NCBI RefSeq assembly: GCF_008274585.1
Contig: NZ_VTRT01000005.1
Span: forward strand, 248,001 to 312,000
Source: Pedobacter sp. BS3
GTDB lineage: Bacteria > Bacteroidota > Bacteroidia > Sphingobacteriales > Sphingobacteriaceae
DNA length: 64,000 nucleotides
Reading direction: 5' to 3'
Shown: positions 1-9,115 of the stretch, in pieces
Layout of the letters: the number at the start of each line of letters is the position of its first letter
Position numbering within the stretch: position 1 is the stretch's first letter
Made by a program: the position numbers and the translations under genes
The notes under the pieces: model-generated
What the model was told of the DNA's origin: nothing
The model's database searches: none
What the model saw: the letters and a program-made list of their open reading frames with translations, nothing else

Positions 1-574
1 CCGGCTTCAGCCATACCCGCATACTAAAATCCTGACCGATGGCGGTCACATCACCAACACCTTTTACACGCAATAAGGCATCACGTACGTAAATATTGGT
101 ATAATTATCAATGAACTTAATGTCATGCGTTCTGTTAGGCGAATACATGGCCAAAACCATCATGATGGTCGGATTCCGCTTTTTTACGGTAAGCCCGAGG
201 CGTTTTACTTCATCCGGCAGGGTAGGCTCGGCTACGCTTACACGGTTTTGTACGTCCAGTGTGGCAATATCAATGTTGGTTCCAATGTCAAACACCACGT
301 TGGTTGACATACGGCCATCACTGGTTGCGTTAGATTGCAGGTAGGCCATGCCGGGTGTACCGTTAATCTGTGTCTCTACCGGTGTTATTACCGTTTGTTC
401 TACGGTTTGTGCATCAGCGCCGGTGTAAACGCCCGAAACCTGAACGGTTGGCGGGGTTATATCCGGGTACTGGCTTATGGGCAGCGACCGTATGGCCAGA
501 ATACCTACTAAAACAATTACAATAGATATTACAATGGAGGTTACCGGTCTTCTTATAAATACTTCAGATATCAT
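1..574 (-). CDS. RND (HAE1/AcrB-type) efflux permease, N-terminal part, cut by the window edge
   Basis: I translated the minus strand from the ATG at 574. It begins MISEVFIRRPVTSIVISIVI, which is the usual start of inner-membrane RND multidrug pumps, followed by the first transmembrane helix. The porter-domain text LPISQYPDITPPTVQVSGVY and QTVITPVETQINGTPGMAYL follows. About 191 residues of a protein that is normally 1,000 or more are visible; the rest lies left of position 1. It is last in a tetR-tolC-mfp-rnd operon and would form a proton-driven tripartite pump with the two genes upstream of it. A 128-bp gap separates it from the fusion protein gene. The substrate cannot be read from the sequence. 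Confidence 0.93.
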   Translation of the reverse strand, partial: MISEVFIRRPVTSIVISIVIVLVGILAIRSLPISQYPDITPPTVQVSGVYTGADAQTVEQTVITPVETQINGTPGMAYLQSNATSDGRMSTNVVFDIGTNIDIATLDVQNRVSVAEPTLPDEVKRLGLTVKKRNPTIMMVLAMYSPNRTHDIKFIDNYTNIYVRDALLRVKGVGDVTAIGQDFSMRVWLKP

Positions 575-702
575 GTTGAATCAGTTATGACTTAACAAAA
601 ACAGGAATGCTGCTGATATTAAGCTTTTAATTATTGATGTATTTTCGTTTTAACTAAGGCATCAATGAGCCCGCCAAATGGTGGGTTTTGACTTTTAACT
701 TT

Positions 703-1827
703 TTATTTTTGACTTTGCTTGTTGGCGTCGCCTTCTGTTATCTTGCTGCCGTCACGCAGGTTTTGGATGCCGTCAACAACAATGGTTTCGCCTTCTTTCA
801 ACCCCTCACGTACTACAATCTTATCAGCCGAACGGCTGCCCAGCTTAACGTTCCGCTGGCTAACCACGTTGTTGTTTACCACAAATACATAATATTCGCC
901 CATTTGCTCCGTAACCGCCTTGTACGGAATAACTACCTGCTCGCCGGTATCATTATTTAATACGCGTACGTTAGCGGTCATGCCGGCACGCAAGGCATGC
1001 TGCGGGTTCGGAAAGCTAAGCCGTATCTTGATGGTTCCGGTTTGCGGGTCAACGGCTCGGTCTATGGTGTAAATGCTTCCGCTATAGCGATAAATGCTTT
1101 GGTCTGAAAATGCCAGTGTAAACAACGAATCGGTTTTGGCCGTTCTTAACCGGTTAAACCGTGGAATTTCATCCTGCCCGATGGCTATATCCGCGGCAAT
1201 GGGATTATCGCTTGAAATGGTATTTAGCAGGGTAGAGCCGGGAGTAATCAGGGCGCCGAGCTTTACCTGCGAGATACCGATAGTTCCGGCAAACGGCGCT
1301 ACAATAATGGATTTATTCAGGTCTACACGGGCATTATCGGCCTGGGCTTGTGCCGCTGCCAGCTGCGATTTGGCATTGTTCAAGTCGGTGAGCGCATAAT
1401 CTACCCGTTGTTTGGCAATAGCGTCCTGTTGCGCCAGCTTGTTATAGCGGTCTGCATCTTTCTGGGCTTTATCCAGATTAGCTTTCGCGATAGCTACGTT
1501 GGCTGATGCCTGGTTATATGCCGCCTGGTATTTGCTGCGGTCTATTTCGTACAGCTTCTGACCTTTGTTTACCTGCTGTCCGTCTTTAATAAATATTGCT
1601 GTGATATATCCGCCAACTTCACCACGCAATTCTACTTCATTGATAGGTACTATGGTTGCGGGATAAGTGTCAATACCGGTAATGTGTTCTTTGCTTACCT
1701 GAGTTGTAACCACCGGAACCGCCATATCTGCCGGATTCTGTTGGGCCTGTTTTGCCGAATTGCCACATGAGGCTAATACCACTGATGCGGTAATGAATGA
1801 TGCGGTCCAAAATAAATGCTTGTTCAT
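703..1827 (-). CDS. RND efflux periplasmic adaptor (membrane fusion) lipoprotein
   Basis: The protein has 374 residues. Its N-terminus is a lipoprotein signal with lipobox VLASC (Cys about 21), so it is probably anchored to the membrane. The text PATIVPINEVELRGEVGGYI and GQKLYEIDRSKY is the first lipoyl half. A helical hairpin follows (about residues 100-160, rich in Ala, Gln and Lys), then NKSIIVAPFAGTIG, the second lipoyl half. The C-terminal beta-barrel includes GMTANVRV. This is the AcrA/MexA family, the periplasmic link between the RND pump and the outer-membrane channel. It lies 11 bp after the tolC-like gene. Confidence 0.95.
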   Translation of the reverse strand: MNKHLFWTASFITASVVLASCGNSAKQAQQNPADMAVPVVTTQVSKEHITGIDTYPATIVPINEVELRGEVGGYITAIFIKDGQQVNKGQKLYEIDRSKYQAAYNQASANVAIAKANLDKAQKDADRYNKLAQQDAIAKQRVDYALTDLNNAKSQLAAAQAQADNARVDLNKSIIVAPFAGTIGISQVKLGALITPGSTLLNTISSDNPIAADIAIGQDEIPRFNRLRTAKTDSLFTLAFSDQSIYRYSGSIYTIDRAVDPQTGTIKIRLSFPNPQHALRAGMTANVRVLNNDTGEQVVIPYKAVTEQMGEYYVFVVNNNVVSQRNVKLGSRSADKIVVREGLKEGETIVVDGIQNLRDGSKITEGDANKQSQK

Positions 1828-1838
1828 TGTTGTCGATA

Positions 1839-3167
1839 TTATGGGTTGACGGTTATGTTTCCTAATGCCTGCTGTACATCCAGCTTGCTTGATAATAAAC
1901 TGTATAGTGCGTTTAAGTAGTTGATTTCTGCGCTGCGAAGGTCGGTTTCTGCCGTGGTAACTTCCAGGTAGCTTTTTATACCTTCGTTGTATTGCAGCTT
2001 AATGGTGTTGTATACGTCTTTAGAAAGCTCAACGTTCTCACGTTGGGTTTTCCATTCGTTCAGGTTGCTTTTATAGGCAGCCATTGCCTGTTCATATTGC
2101 GTGTTAATGGCTTTTTTAGTTTCGGTAATGTCCAGGTCTAAGCGCAAATCCTGTAACTGTGCTTTACGCATGTTCTGGTAGCGGCGGGTTCCGGTAAATA
2201 TGGGCATTGCCAGCTTTAAGCCTACCTGCGAGTTCGGGTAAACCTGGTTGTACAGATTGCCGAAGCTGTTATTCTGATACACCCAGTTATAGTTTATAAA
2301 CGCGGAGAGGCTGGGTAAAAAGCCGTACTTATAATAGTTGATGTTCAGGCTTTGTATCTGTTTCTCGGTTTGCAATTGCTTATACTCTACCCGGTTGGCG
2401 TAGTTTACCTGTTGGGTAGTGTCCAGCAGGATTTGCTGCTCCATGCGCTGGTTGCTGTAATTCAGCTTCAGGTCGGCATTTACCGGGTAACCCATTAATT
2501 GTTTCAGGTAAGCGTACTGGTATTTCAGGGTTTCGTTGGTGCGCTTTAAGTCGGCCTTCGCATTACTTAGCGAGATGGTTGCCCGCTTATAATCGGTTTT
2601 ATCTACCAAACCTGCCTGGTATTGCGCATACGAATCTTTAAGCTGCTTATCCAGCCGGGCGATTTCTTCGTTCAGGATTCCCTGCTGCTCATTGCTGGTC
2701 AGAATGGCGTAAAATGCTTTGCTTACCGTTACTACCGTGCTGATTTTGGTCAGTTCGGTAGCTTGCCTATTACCGGTGCGGGTATATTTGGCTCCTTTGG
2801 CAGCCAGTAATAAATCGTTGGTAAAGATGTTCTGGTCTGCCTGAAGCAGGAAGTTGGACGTGTTGCCTATTTGTTGCAGCTTTTGGCCATTGAATATGGT
2901 CACCGGAGGTTTCAGATAATGCGACGCGTTGGCCTCGCCGCGTATTTGGGGCAGCCATCCCGCCAGGGCCGCTTTAATATCCCGCTCGCCGATTTCCTCG
3001 TCAATAATGGATTGGTTTACCGCCGGACGATTTTTCAGGGCGTAATTTACACAGTCCTCCAGCGTAGGGTTTTGCAGTAGTGAATCGGTTTTTGCTTCCT
3101 GGGCAAAACCGTGTTGTCTGCACAGCAGAAACAACAGCAGGTAACATACAGATTTATTGAGCTTCAT
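1839..3167 (-). CDS. TolC-family outer-membrane efflux channel
   Basis: The protein has 442 residues from the ATG at 3167. This start opens a clean signal peptide (MKLNKSVCYLLLFLL ending HGFAQ). A longer in-frame start at 3203 would overlap tetR and put 12 residues before the signal, so I rejected it. The text TLEDCVNYALKNRPAVNQS and the second-half repeat with long Gln/Ala helices are the OEP (outer membrane efflux protein) pattern, which appears twice. It is the exit duct of the tripartite pump encoded by the next two genes. It starts 16 bp after the tetR stop. Confidence 0.94.
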   Translation of the reverse strand: MKLNKSVCYLLLFLLCRQHGFAQEAKTDSLLQNPTLEDCVNYALKNRPAVNQSIIDEEIGERDIKAALAGWLPQIRGEANASHYLKPPVTIFNGQKLQQIGNTSNFLLQADQNIFTNDLLLAAKGAKYTRTGNRQATELTKISTVVTVSKAFYAILTSNEQQGILNEEIARLDKQLKDSYAQYQAGLVDKTDYKRATISLSNAKADLKRTNETLKYQYAYLKQLMGYPVNADLKLNYSNQRMEQQILLDTTQQVNYANRVEYKQLQTEKQIQSLNINYYKYGFLPSLSAFINYNWVYQNNSFGNLYNQVYPNSQVGLKLAMPIFTGTRRYQNMRKAQLQDLRLDLDITETKKAINTQYEQAMAAYKSNLNEWKTQRENVELSKDVYNTIKLQYNEGIKSYLEVTTAETDLRSAEINYLNALYSLLSSKLDVQQALGNITVNP

Positions 3168-3183
3168 ATATTTAAGGTACAAG

Positions 3184-3768
3184 TTAATGGGCTTTAATAC
3201 CATCCCAGATAATTAAAGCCATGTTTTCAAGTTCTTCGTAAGTAAATTCCCGCCTTTTTGCGTGATGCAGTTTCGCGGTAGCTACAATGCTGCCCCGTAT
3301 AATGGGAGCCAGCAATTCAAATTCTATCGGTTTTAAATGTCCGTTATCAATTCCCCAGCGGTAAAACCCGATTACTTTTTCCTGCCAGATGGCGCTTTCT
3401 TTTTCCGGGTACAGCTTCAGGTAAGGCGAATTGACATATTGTTCTAAAAAGTTAAGCACACTTTCGTGATGAATGTAATACCGGCAATTCCGTATCCACA
3501 AGGCTAGAAAACGGGCCTTGAACGGTTTTCCGGGGTCATCATCAGTCATTAAACCCAGTGCCATGTCGTTTTTTACCTGTACATAAATATCTGAGATCAG
3601 CTCATCCTTACAGGGAAAATAATGATAAATGGTGGCGGGCGCTACGCCGGCATTACGGGCTATCTGACTGATGGGCGTACCATGGAAACCATGGTCTTTA
3701 ATCAGTTCAATAGCGCTGTTTACAATAGCGCTTCGTTTGCAGGTAGTATCATCTAATCGAACGCCCAT
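3184..3768 (-). CDS. TetR/AcrR-family repressor of the efflux operon
   Basis: The protein has 194 residues. The N-terminal helix-turn-helix is clear (IVNSAIELIKDHGFHGTPIS, then NAGVAPATIYHYFPCKDELI), about residues 14-60. The rest is a helical ligand-binding domain of the usual length. It is the first gene of the efflux operon, the common arrangement in which the regulator controls itself and the pump. A 13-bp palindrome lies 33 bp upstream of its start (3801-3813) and is a candidate operator. The inducer is unknown. Confidence 0.93.
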   Translation of the reverse strand: MGVRLDDTTCKRSAIVNSAIELIKDHGFHGTPISQIARNAGVAPATIYHYFPCKDELISDIYVQVKNDMALGLMTDDDPGKPFKARFLALWIRNCRYYIHHESVLNFLEQYVNSPYLKLYPEKESAIWQEKVIGFYRWGIDNGHLKPIEFELLAPIIRGSIVATAKLHHAKRREFTYEELENMALIIWDGIKAH

Positions 3769-3800
3769 TCGGGTGGCAAAGTAAGATAAAAAGGTTTAAT

Positions 3801-3813
3801 TGTTTATTAAACA
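3801..3813. promoter_or_regulatory. Candidate TetR operator
   Basis: TGTTTA-T-TAAACA is a perfect 6-bp inverted repeat around one central base, just upstream of the tetR start at 3768. TetR proteins bind short palindromes at such positions. The assignment rests on position only, and such a short AT-rich palindrome can occur by chance. Confidence 0.35.
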
Positions 3814-4202
3814 TATTCCGTTTATGACAATTGGCTGATGTAAGATTTTTGTTGCAGGAAGCAGTAATAAAAGTCAAAATTCAAAAGTGGGAAATCGCAG
3901 AACTGGTTCAGTTGAATGACAATACAGGTTGATTGATTTTTAGAAAAGCAATGCTTGTGCCATTTGGGTTCGGGTAGCCCGGCTTTACGCTTATACTGCA
4001 CGAGCATTAGCCGCAAGGCCGGTATCCGCTCAATCCGGTTTAGCCTGGGTGGGGCAGTGGGGTTATTTAGCTGTATAAACGGATAGAAATGTTTATATAC
4101 GACTAAGTGCTTATATTTGGGTATTGGCGGTCAAGCGTTTTGAGCGATGCTAACGAAACGGTTATAGTATATAGTAGCTATAATAATCGAACTGAAACAG
4201 AA
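3814..4202. other. Intergenic gap between the efflux operon and mcrB
   Basis: The 390 bases hold only a 64-codon minus-strand frame (3822-4016) with no family features, which I do not count as a gene. The DNA changes from mixed composition to clearly AT-rich near 4100, where the McrBC island begins. I see no integrase, tRNA or direct repeat marking this edge. Confidence 0.5.
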
Positions 4203-6611
4203 ATGATTGAAAACCTAAAAAATACGACTTCTCAGTTGATTGAGAAATACATTGACATTTTAGCCAAAAACGGAGAACCTGATGAGGTTTACAAATATCT
4301 GGCGATAAGCACCTTTCAGAAAAATTGGAATTTAGAAGCAGACGATTTTTATCAAATGTTTCGGACTTCTTTTAGCAAAGTTTCAAATCTACTATATCAG
4401 AATTCTTGGGGATTTATCGAAAAATCAGCTCAAAATTTTCCCGAAGAAACAAGAGAAATGTTTCGTAATTTATATGACGAATCAGTAGAAATTGCACAAA
4501 GGATAAAAACCTTTCAAGTCGAATCAGAGAAATTATTACCCAAAGTCAGACAAACATTAAACCGAACCAATATTAACGCTCAACAAGATGAGCGAACAAT
4601 TTCGGTTTATTTGGCTTTTCGTTTTCCTGAAAAATATATGTTGTACAAAGCAGATTATTACAAGAATTTCTGTGACCAACTCAATATAAAAGCGAAAAAA
4701 TCTGGAGAACGATTTTTGCATTTGCAAGAATTAGCCAATCAAATTATTGAAGAAAGTTTATTGGATGATGAAAATTTCATCAATACATATCGCAAATTTT
4801 ATCAAAAACCAGATTGGGAAGATAAATATCTGATGATTCAGAATATTTTGTATGTCGTTTTTAGAGATTTTAAAGAAACTGATTTAGTCAATCTATTGAA
4901 AGATTTTGACCGAAAAGATTTGGAGGAATACTATGAGTTTTTAGATAAAATCATAGAAAAGTTCGGCTTACAACAAAATGACCAAAGATTGGTTTTCAAT
5001 TTTCGAAACAAAAAATTTATCGTGTTCACGATAGGTCAAAGATATATTCTTCGAGTTAATAATTCTAAAAGTACTGAATTAACATTTGGAGCGATTTCTA
5101 CCGAAGGATTTACAGAAAGGTATTCTAATTTTGACGGAAATCCAAAAGCATATTGGAATGGCACAAATACTATTTCAGAAATAAACAATCATCAAATTAA
5201 GGTTTTTGATGCAGTTGAGCAAGTACTCAATCGCACTCAAATTTCAGGATATTCCAAGTACAACAAAAAAGAATTAGAACAAATGGCTTTTGATGTAGAT
5301 TTTAGAAATGAAATTTTGAACCAATTGGATAATCAAACAACAACCGAAAAGCCAATGGAAATTACAAAATTCGATAAAAAAACGCCTCTCAATCAAATTT
5401 TGTTTGGTGCTCCGGGAACAGGAAAAACGTACAACACAAAAAGAATAGCTGTTGAAATCATCAACGGAAAAAAAGCAAGAACTCGTGAAGAAATAAATGC
5501 GGAATATGAAAATTTGGTTAATGCTAAACAAATTGTATTTACTACGTTTCATCAAAGTTTGAGCTACGAGGATTTTATCGAGGGAATAAAACCTGAAACA
5601 TCGGACGGTAATGTAACTTACGAAGTAAAAGACGGAATTTTTAAAAGTTTGTGCCAAAATGCCAACCCTAAAAACACCGTAAGTTTTGAAAATGCTTATG
5701 AGAAACTTCAACAAAAATTAGCTGAAAATGAAATAATTGAGCTTAAAACTCCGACAGACAAAACTTTTTCAATTACTCTTAATAAAAACGGAAATTTAAG
5801 TTTGATGACAGGAAGCAAGAGAGAAAAACAAGGCGTTTTAACCAAAGAAAAATTATTACAACAACTAAACGGAAAAGAGGTTTTTATTGGTTGGGAGGGA
5901 TATTTTAAAGGTGTTATCAATCATTTGAAGTCCGAATTTAACTTCAATCCTGAAACAACTGAAAACACTAAAAATTACGTCCTCATCATTGACGAAATCA
6001 ACCGTGGAAATGTTTCCGCAATTTTCGGAGAACTCATAACACTTTTGGAAGAAGACAAACGAAAAGGAAATAAGGAACAAACCGAAGTAACACTTCCCTA
6101 TTCCAATGATAAATTTTCTGTTCCCAATAATGTTTATGTCATTGGAACAATGAACACAGCCGACCGAAGTGTAGAAGCATTGGACACCGCTTTGAGAAGG
6201 CGTTTTTCGTTTACGGAAATGCAACCCAATCCCGAAATTTTGTTGGATTCGGAATATCGAGATGTCGATTTGAAAAAATTGTTGGAAACAATAAACCAAC
6301 GCATTGAAGTATTGATTGACAAAGACCATCAAATTGGTCATTCATACTTTATCGGGATTCAAAATTTAGACGATTTGAAGTTGGTTTTTAAAGACAAAAT
6401 TATTCCGCTTTTGGAAGAATATTTTTATGGAGATTTCGGGAAAATCGGTTTGGTTTTAGGTGGTAATTTCATTTTTCAAGAAGAAAACACAGCAAAATTC
6501 CCGAAAAACTTCACGTATGAAAATGACTTTTTAGAAGATAAAAAAGTATTTCGTTTTACTTCGTTTGACAATTGGAATGAACAAACTTTTATTTCTGTTT
6601 ACGAAGATTAA
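4203..6611 (+). CDS. mcrB: McrB-like AAA+ motor of a type IV restriction system
   Basis: The protein has 802 residues from the ATG at 4203. An upstream ATG at 4107 adds 32 residues that look unlike the family. The C-terminal half is the McrB AAA+ module: Walker A GAPGTGKT (about 402-409), Walker B VLIIDEINRG (about 593-602) and GTMNTADRS (about 648-656) with RRRFSF after it. In the family this module hydrolyses GTP to drive translocation with McrC. The first 370 residues would be the DNA-reading part. They are helical (YLAFRFPEKYMLYKADYY) and then contain a segment around FTIGQRYILRV. They do not resemble the E. coli McrB reader, so the recognised base modification is unknown. McrC starts 3 bp after the stop. 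Both genes are much more AT-rich than their neighbours, which suggests transfer. Confidence 0.93.
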   Translation: MIENLKNTTSQLIEKYIDILAKNGEPDEVYKYLAISTFQKNWNLEADDFYQMFRTSFSKVSNLLYQNSWGFIEKSAQNFPEETREMFRNLYDESVEIAQRIKTFQVESEKLLPKVRQTLNRTNINAQQDERTISVYLAFRFPEKYMLYKADYYKNFCDQLNIKAKKSGERFLHLQELANQIIEESLLDDENFINTYRKFYQKPDWEDKYLMIQNILYVVFRDFKETDLVNLLKDFDRKDLEEYYEFLDKIIEKFGLQQNDQRLVFNFRNKKFIVFTIGQRYILRVNNSKSTELTFGAISTEGFTERYSNFDGNPKAYWNGTNTISEINNHQIKVFDAVEQVLNRTQISGYSKYNKKELEQMAFDVDFRNEILNQLDNQTTTEKPMEITKFDKKTPLNQILFGAPGTGKTYNTKRIAVEIINGKKARTREEINAEYENLVNAKQIVFTTFHQSLSYEDFIEGIKPETSDGNVTYEVKDGIFKSLCQNANPKNTVSFENAYEKLQQKLAENEIIELKTPTDKTFSITLNKNGNLSLMTGSKREKQGVLTKEKLLQQLNGKEVFIGWEGYFKGVINHLKSEFNFNPETTENTKNYVLIIDEINRGNVSAIFGELITLLEEDKRKGNKEQTEVTLPYSNDKFSVPNNVYVIGTMNTADRSVEALDTALRRRFSFTEMQPNPEILLDSEYRDVDLKKLLETINQRIEVLIDKDHQIGHSYFIGIQNLDDLKLVFKDKIIPLLEEYFYGDFGKIGLVLGGNFIFQEENTAKFPKNFTYENDFLEDKKVFRFTSFDNWNEQTFISVYED

Positions 6612-6614
6612 CGA

Positions 6615-7847
6615 ATGAATAACAAAAAATTCATACAAGTATTCGAGTATCAAAAATTACGATATGATGATTCGGGAATTTTCCGAAAACATCATTTTGA
6701 TGCAATGGTAAAATTCAATGAATTGCACCAAAACAAATACTTTACAATTATTCATAAAGGAATCCGATTTGGTAGTTATGTTGGTGTGATTCAAATTGGT
6801 GGTTTAACGATTGAAATTCTTCCAAAAGCAGACAATAACGAAAATGCAGACAAAAATCTTTGGCAAAATGTGTTGCTGAATATGCTGAAAGTCTGCAAAC
6901 ACATTCAAGTTGAATCTATTTCAGAAACGCAACTAAAAAAACGCTACCATTCCATTTTAGACGTTTATTTTGAGTTGTATTTAAACGAAGTTGAGCGATT
7001 GGTAAAAAAAGGATTGATAAAAAAATACCGAAAAAATCAATCCAACCAAAACGCTTTAAAAGGCAAATTGCTTTTTGCTCAAAACATTCAGCAAAATTTG
7101 GTTCACAAAGAACGTTTTTACTGTGAACATCAGGTTTACGACAAAAACCATTTGTTACATCAGATTTTATTTAAAGGTCTGTTAGTTTTGAAAACCTTTG
7201 TGAGCGATTCTTTAAAAGATAAATTAAACCGATTACTGTTTGAATTTCAAGATTTTAAAAACATAAATATTCAGAAAAAACATTTTGATAAGATTATCAT
7301 TGACCGAAAAAGTCATGATTATCAAAAGGCTATAGATATTGCAAAAATCATCATTCTGAATTATTCGCCAAGTTTGAATTACGGAAACGAAAACTTACTC
7401 ACGCTTTTGTTTGATATGAATGTTTTGTGGGAAGAATATATTTTCAGAATTCTTCAAAAACATAAAACCAATGAGATAGAGGTTTTATTTCAGAACTCAG
7501 ATAAATTTTGGGAAAATAAAAAGATTCGTCCTGACATCGTTTTGAAAATGAAAGACGAAACATTTGTAATTGACACCAAATGGAAAATAGTAGATTCTAC
7601 CAATCCATCAGACGATGACATAAAGCAAATGTTTGTTTATAATCTGCATTGGAAAGCCGAAAAGACATTATTGCTTTATCCTAAAATCAATCAAAGTGAC
7701 AGCCATTTCGGAACATTCCACTATGATAATTTAGGCAAAAAATGTAAACTAGGTTTTGTTGACATTACCAATAACCTTACTATAAAACAGAGTAGAATCG
7801 TAGCGGATGATATTTTTGCAAAATTGAATACGACGTTGAATATTTAG
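6615..7847 (+). CDS. mcrC: McrC-like nuclease subunit of the type IV restriction system
   Basis: The protein has 410 residues. The N-terminal half (EYQKLRYDDSG, then GVIQIGGLTIEILPKAD) matches the McrC region that contacts McrB. The C-terminal half carries a PD-(D/E)XK nuclease motif: RPDIVL (D307), then VIDTKWK (D320, K322), so the catalytic residues look intact. In known systems McrC stimulates McrB and cuts DNA carrying modified cytosine. It is cotranscribed with mcrB, and codon use is AT-rich in both. No other defence gene lies next to the pair. Confidence 0.94.
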   Translation: MNNKKFIQVFEYQKLRYDDSGIFRKHHFDAMVKFNELHQNKYFTIIHKGIRFGSYVGVIQIGGLTIEILPKADNNENADKNLWQNVLLNMLKVCKHIQVESISETQLKKRYHSILDVYFELYLNEVERLVKKGLIKKYRKNQSNQNALKGKLLFAQNIQQNLVHKERFYCEHQVYDKNHLLHQILFKGLLVLKTFVSDSLKDKLNRLLFEFQDFKNINIQKKHFDKIIIDRKSHDYQKAIDIAKIIILNYSPSLNYGNENLLTLLFDMNVLWEEYIFRILQKHKTNEIEVLFQNSDKFWENKKIRPDIVLKMKDETFVIDTKWKIVDSTNPSDDDIKQMFVYNLHWKAEKTLLLYPKINQSDSHFGTFHYDNLGKKCKLGFVDITNNLTIKQSRIVADDIFAKLNTTLNI

Positions 7848-8111
7848 AGAAAGTCCGATAAAGCGAAGCTCTCTTACGCTGGCTTAAGTTTAAGCTTGGA
7901 TTATGCAAGGACTAACTTATGCCATTATAAACTATTAACAGGTACAGGCTTTTACAGCTTAAAGGCACACGCGGCACGCGATGCGCCCGATAGAGCGAAG
8001 CTCCGGCTTCGTTCGGGTACTTTTAAGCCTCTGGCTTTACTTATATGCTGATAGCTTTTCAATTGATTTCTTGAAAAGTCCGGTCGCTAATATTGAAGAT
8101 AATAGTGCAAT
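7848..8111. other. Spacer after the McrBC island
   Basis: There is no gene here. It contains an imperfect hairpin near 7990-8020 with the text GCGAAGCTCCGGCTTCGTTC, which could terminate mcrBC. It also contains the 14-mer GCTTAAGTTTAAGC near 7882, whose reverse complement recurs near 55891. Composition returns to that of the surrounding genome. Confidence 0.45.
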
Positions 8112-8882
8112 TTAAAACCTGTATCCTACGCTAAACCGGCTTGCCGTAGATTGATCAAAAATAAAATGAAATTGCTTTAGCTGAAAGAAAAAAGCGAATG
8201 CCGACGATCCCCTGCCGTTACCCCAGATAATATCATCGTTGTTGTTATGAGAACCAACTCCTTTGTATTTTAAGTTGCCAAAAGTTTTGCCTATAGTTAG
8301 TTTGAACCCGAATTGCGTATGTATGGAATTTTTAGTGTGCCAGATAACTTCACTGCTCAGTCCCGCGGAAAAAAGATCACTGCGTGTGATACTGTAAGCA
8401 TCGGGAATACCAATAACCGATTTGCGGTAGTGGTAGTAATCACCAAACTCTTTGTTGTAGGCAAGTTCCAACCCGATAACCCTGAAATCTGTTCTGCCTG
8501 AACTGGTTACCAGGTTTGCAGACGTATTTAAATTAAAACCCGAGAAATTTTTTCTGTCGAGAACATTAACTACAGTAGTATCTATGGAATTATTTTCTAC
8601 CGTTCCAAAATATCCCCCGCCTCCATAAGAAACATTGATGTTTTTTAAATAATGACTTCGGGAAAAACTGAACTGTCCAAAGGTACTTTCTTCATCAAGG
8701 TTTGCCATTGATTTACCACCGTAGGTGGCGGTAACGTAATTTGATGTTTTAATGCTGTCGAAAGACATTGGCTTGGGCATGTAGGTTAAATCGGCTTTGA
8801 GCATTACCGGCATATAATATCTTATGGAATCACATCCGGAAAGCAAAACAACAAGAAATGCCGGAAAGTAAATTTTCTTCAT
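8112..8882 (-). CDS. Predicted outer-membrane lipoprotein of unknown function
   Basis: The protein has 256 residues. It has a short lipoprotein signal with lipobox LLSGC (Cys about 17). The rest alternates polar and aromatic residues in the manner of beta-strands and ends RFSVGYRF, the terminal aromatic typical of outer-membrane barrels. The text INVSYGGGGYFG is Gly-rich. I do not recognise the family. It is a single gene with a repeat element downstream and the McrBC island beyond it. Confidence 0.7.
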   Translation of the reverse strand: MKKIYFPAFLVVLLSGCDSIRYYMPVMLKADLTYMPKPMSFDSIKTSNYVTATYGGKSMANLDEESTFGQFSFSRSHYLKNINVSYGGGGYFGTVENNSIDTTVVNVLDRKNFSGFNLNTSANLVTSSGRTDFRVIGLELAYNKEFGDYYHYRKSVIGIPDAYSITRSDLFSAGLSSEVIWHTKNSIHTQFGFKLTIGKTFGNLKYKGVGSHNNNDDIIWGNGRGSSAFAFFFQLKQFHFIFDQSTASRFSVGYRF

Positions 8883-8981
8883 AACTGGTTAATCGGTTTT
8901 TAATTATAGTACGACTATTTTAGTCGTAACGCTACAGCCGGATTAAAAAATAGCGTAATCCGACCATATCGTTTAAATCTT

Positions 8982-9115
8982 AGAAGCTGTTTAAAAATGA
9001 AAAAGTGAAGTTATACAGAGGCTGCTGGTGGTGACACCAGCAGCGGCAGGGAGCCATGTACGGTGTCTTCACCGTCCATTGTTTAACCCTGTAAAATAAA
9101 ATTTAAACAGCTTCT
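8982..9115. repeat. 134-bp element with terminal inverted repeats and two internal hairpins
   Basis: AGAAGCTGTTTAAA (8982-8995) and its exact reverse complement (9102-9115) bound the element. Inside are two perfect 10-bp stems with 4-base loops: GCTGCTGGTG (9021-9030) with loop GTGA, and 9056-9079 with loop TCTT, the latter with one mismatch. The second hairpin recurs at 29257-29280. There is no coding capacity. It looks like a non-autonomous (MITE-like) element. Its right end touches the stop codon of the DUF5655 gene. Confidence 0.7.

Noticed and set aside
3822-4016. 64-codon minus-strand frame as a gene
   Set aside because: No family text and no conserved start; it lies in a gap at the edge of an AT-rich island.
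5274-6341. Minus-strand frames inside mcrB
   Set aside because: Antisense shadows in AT-rich coding DNA, rich in Phe and Ser.
4100-7900. Prophage or integrative element
   Set aside because: No integrase, attachment repeats or structural genes; only mcrB and mcrC are seen.
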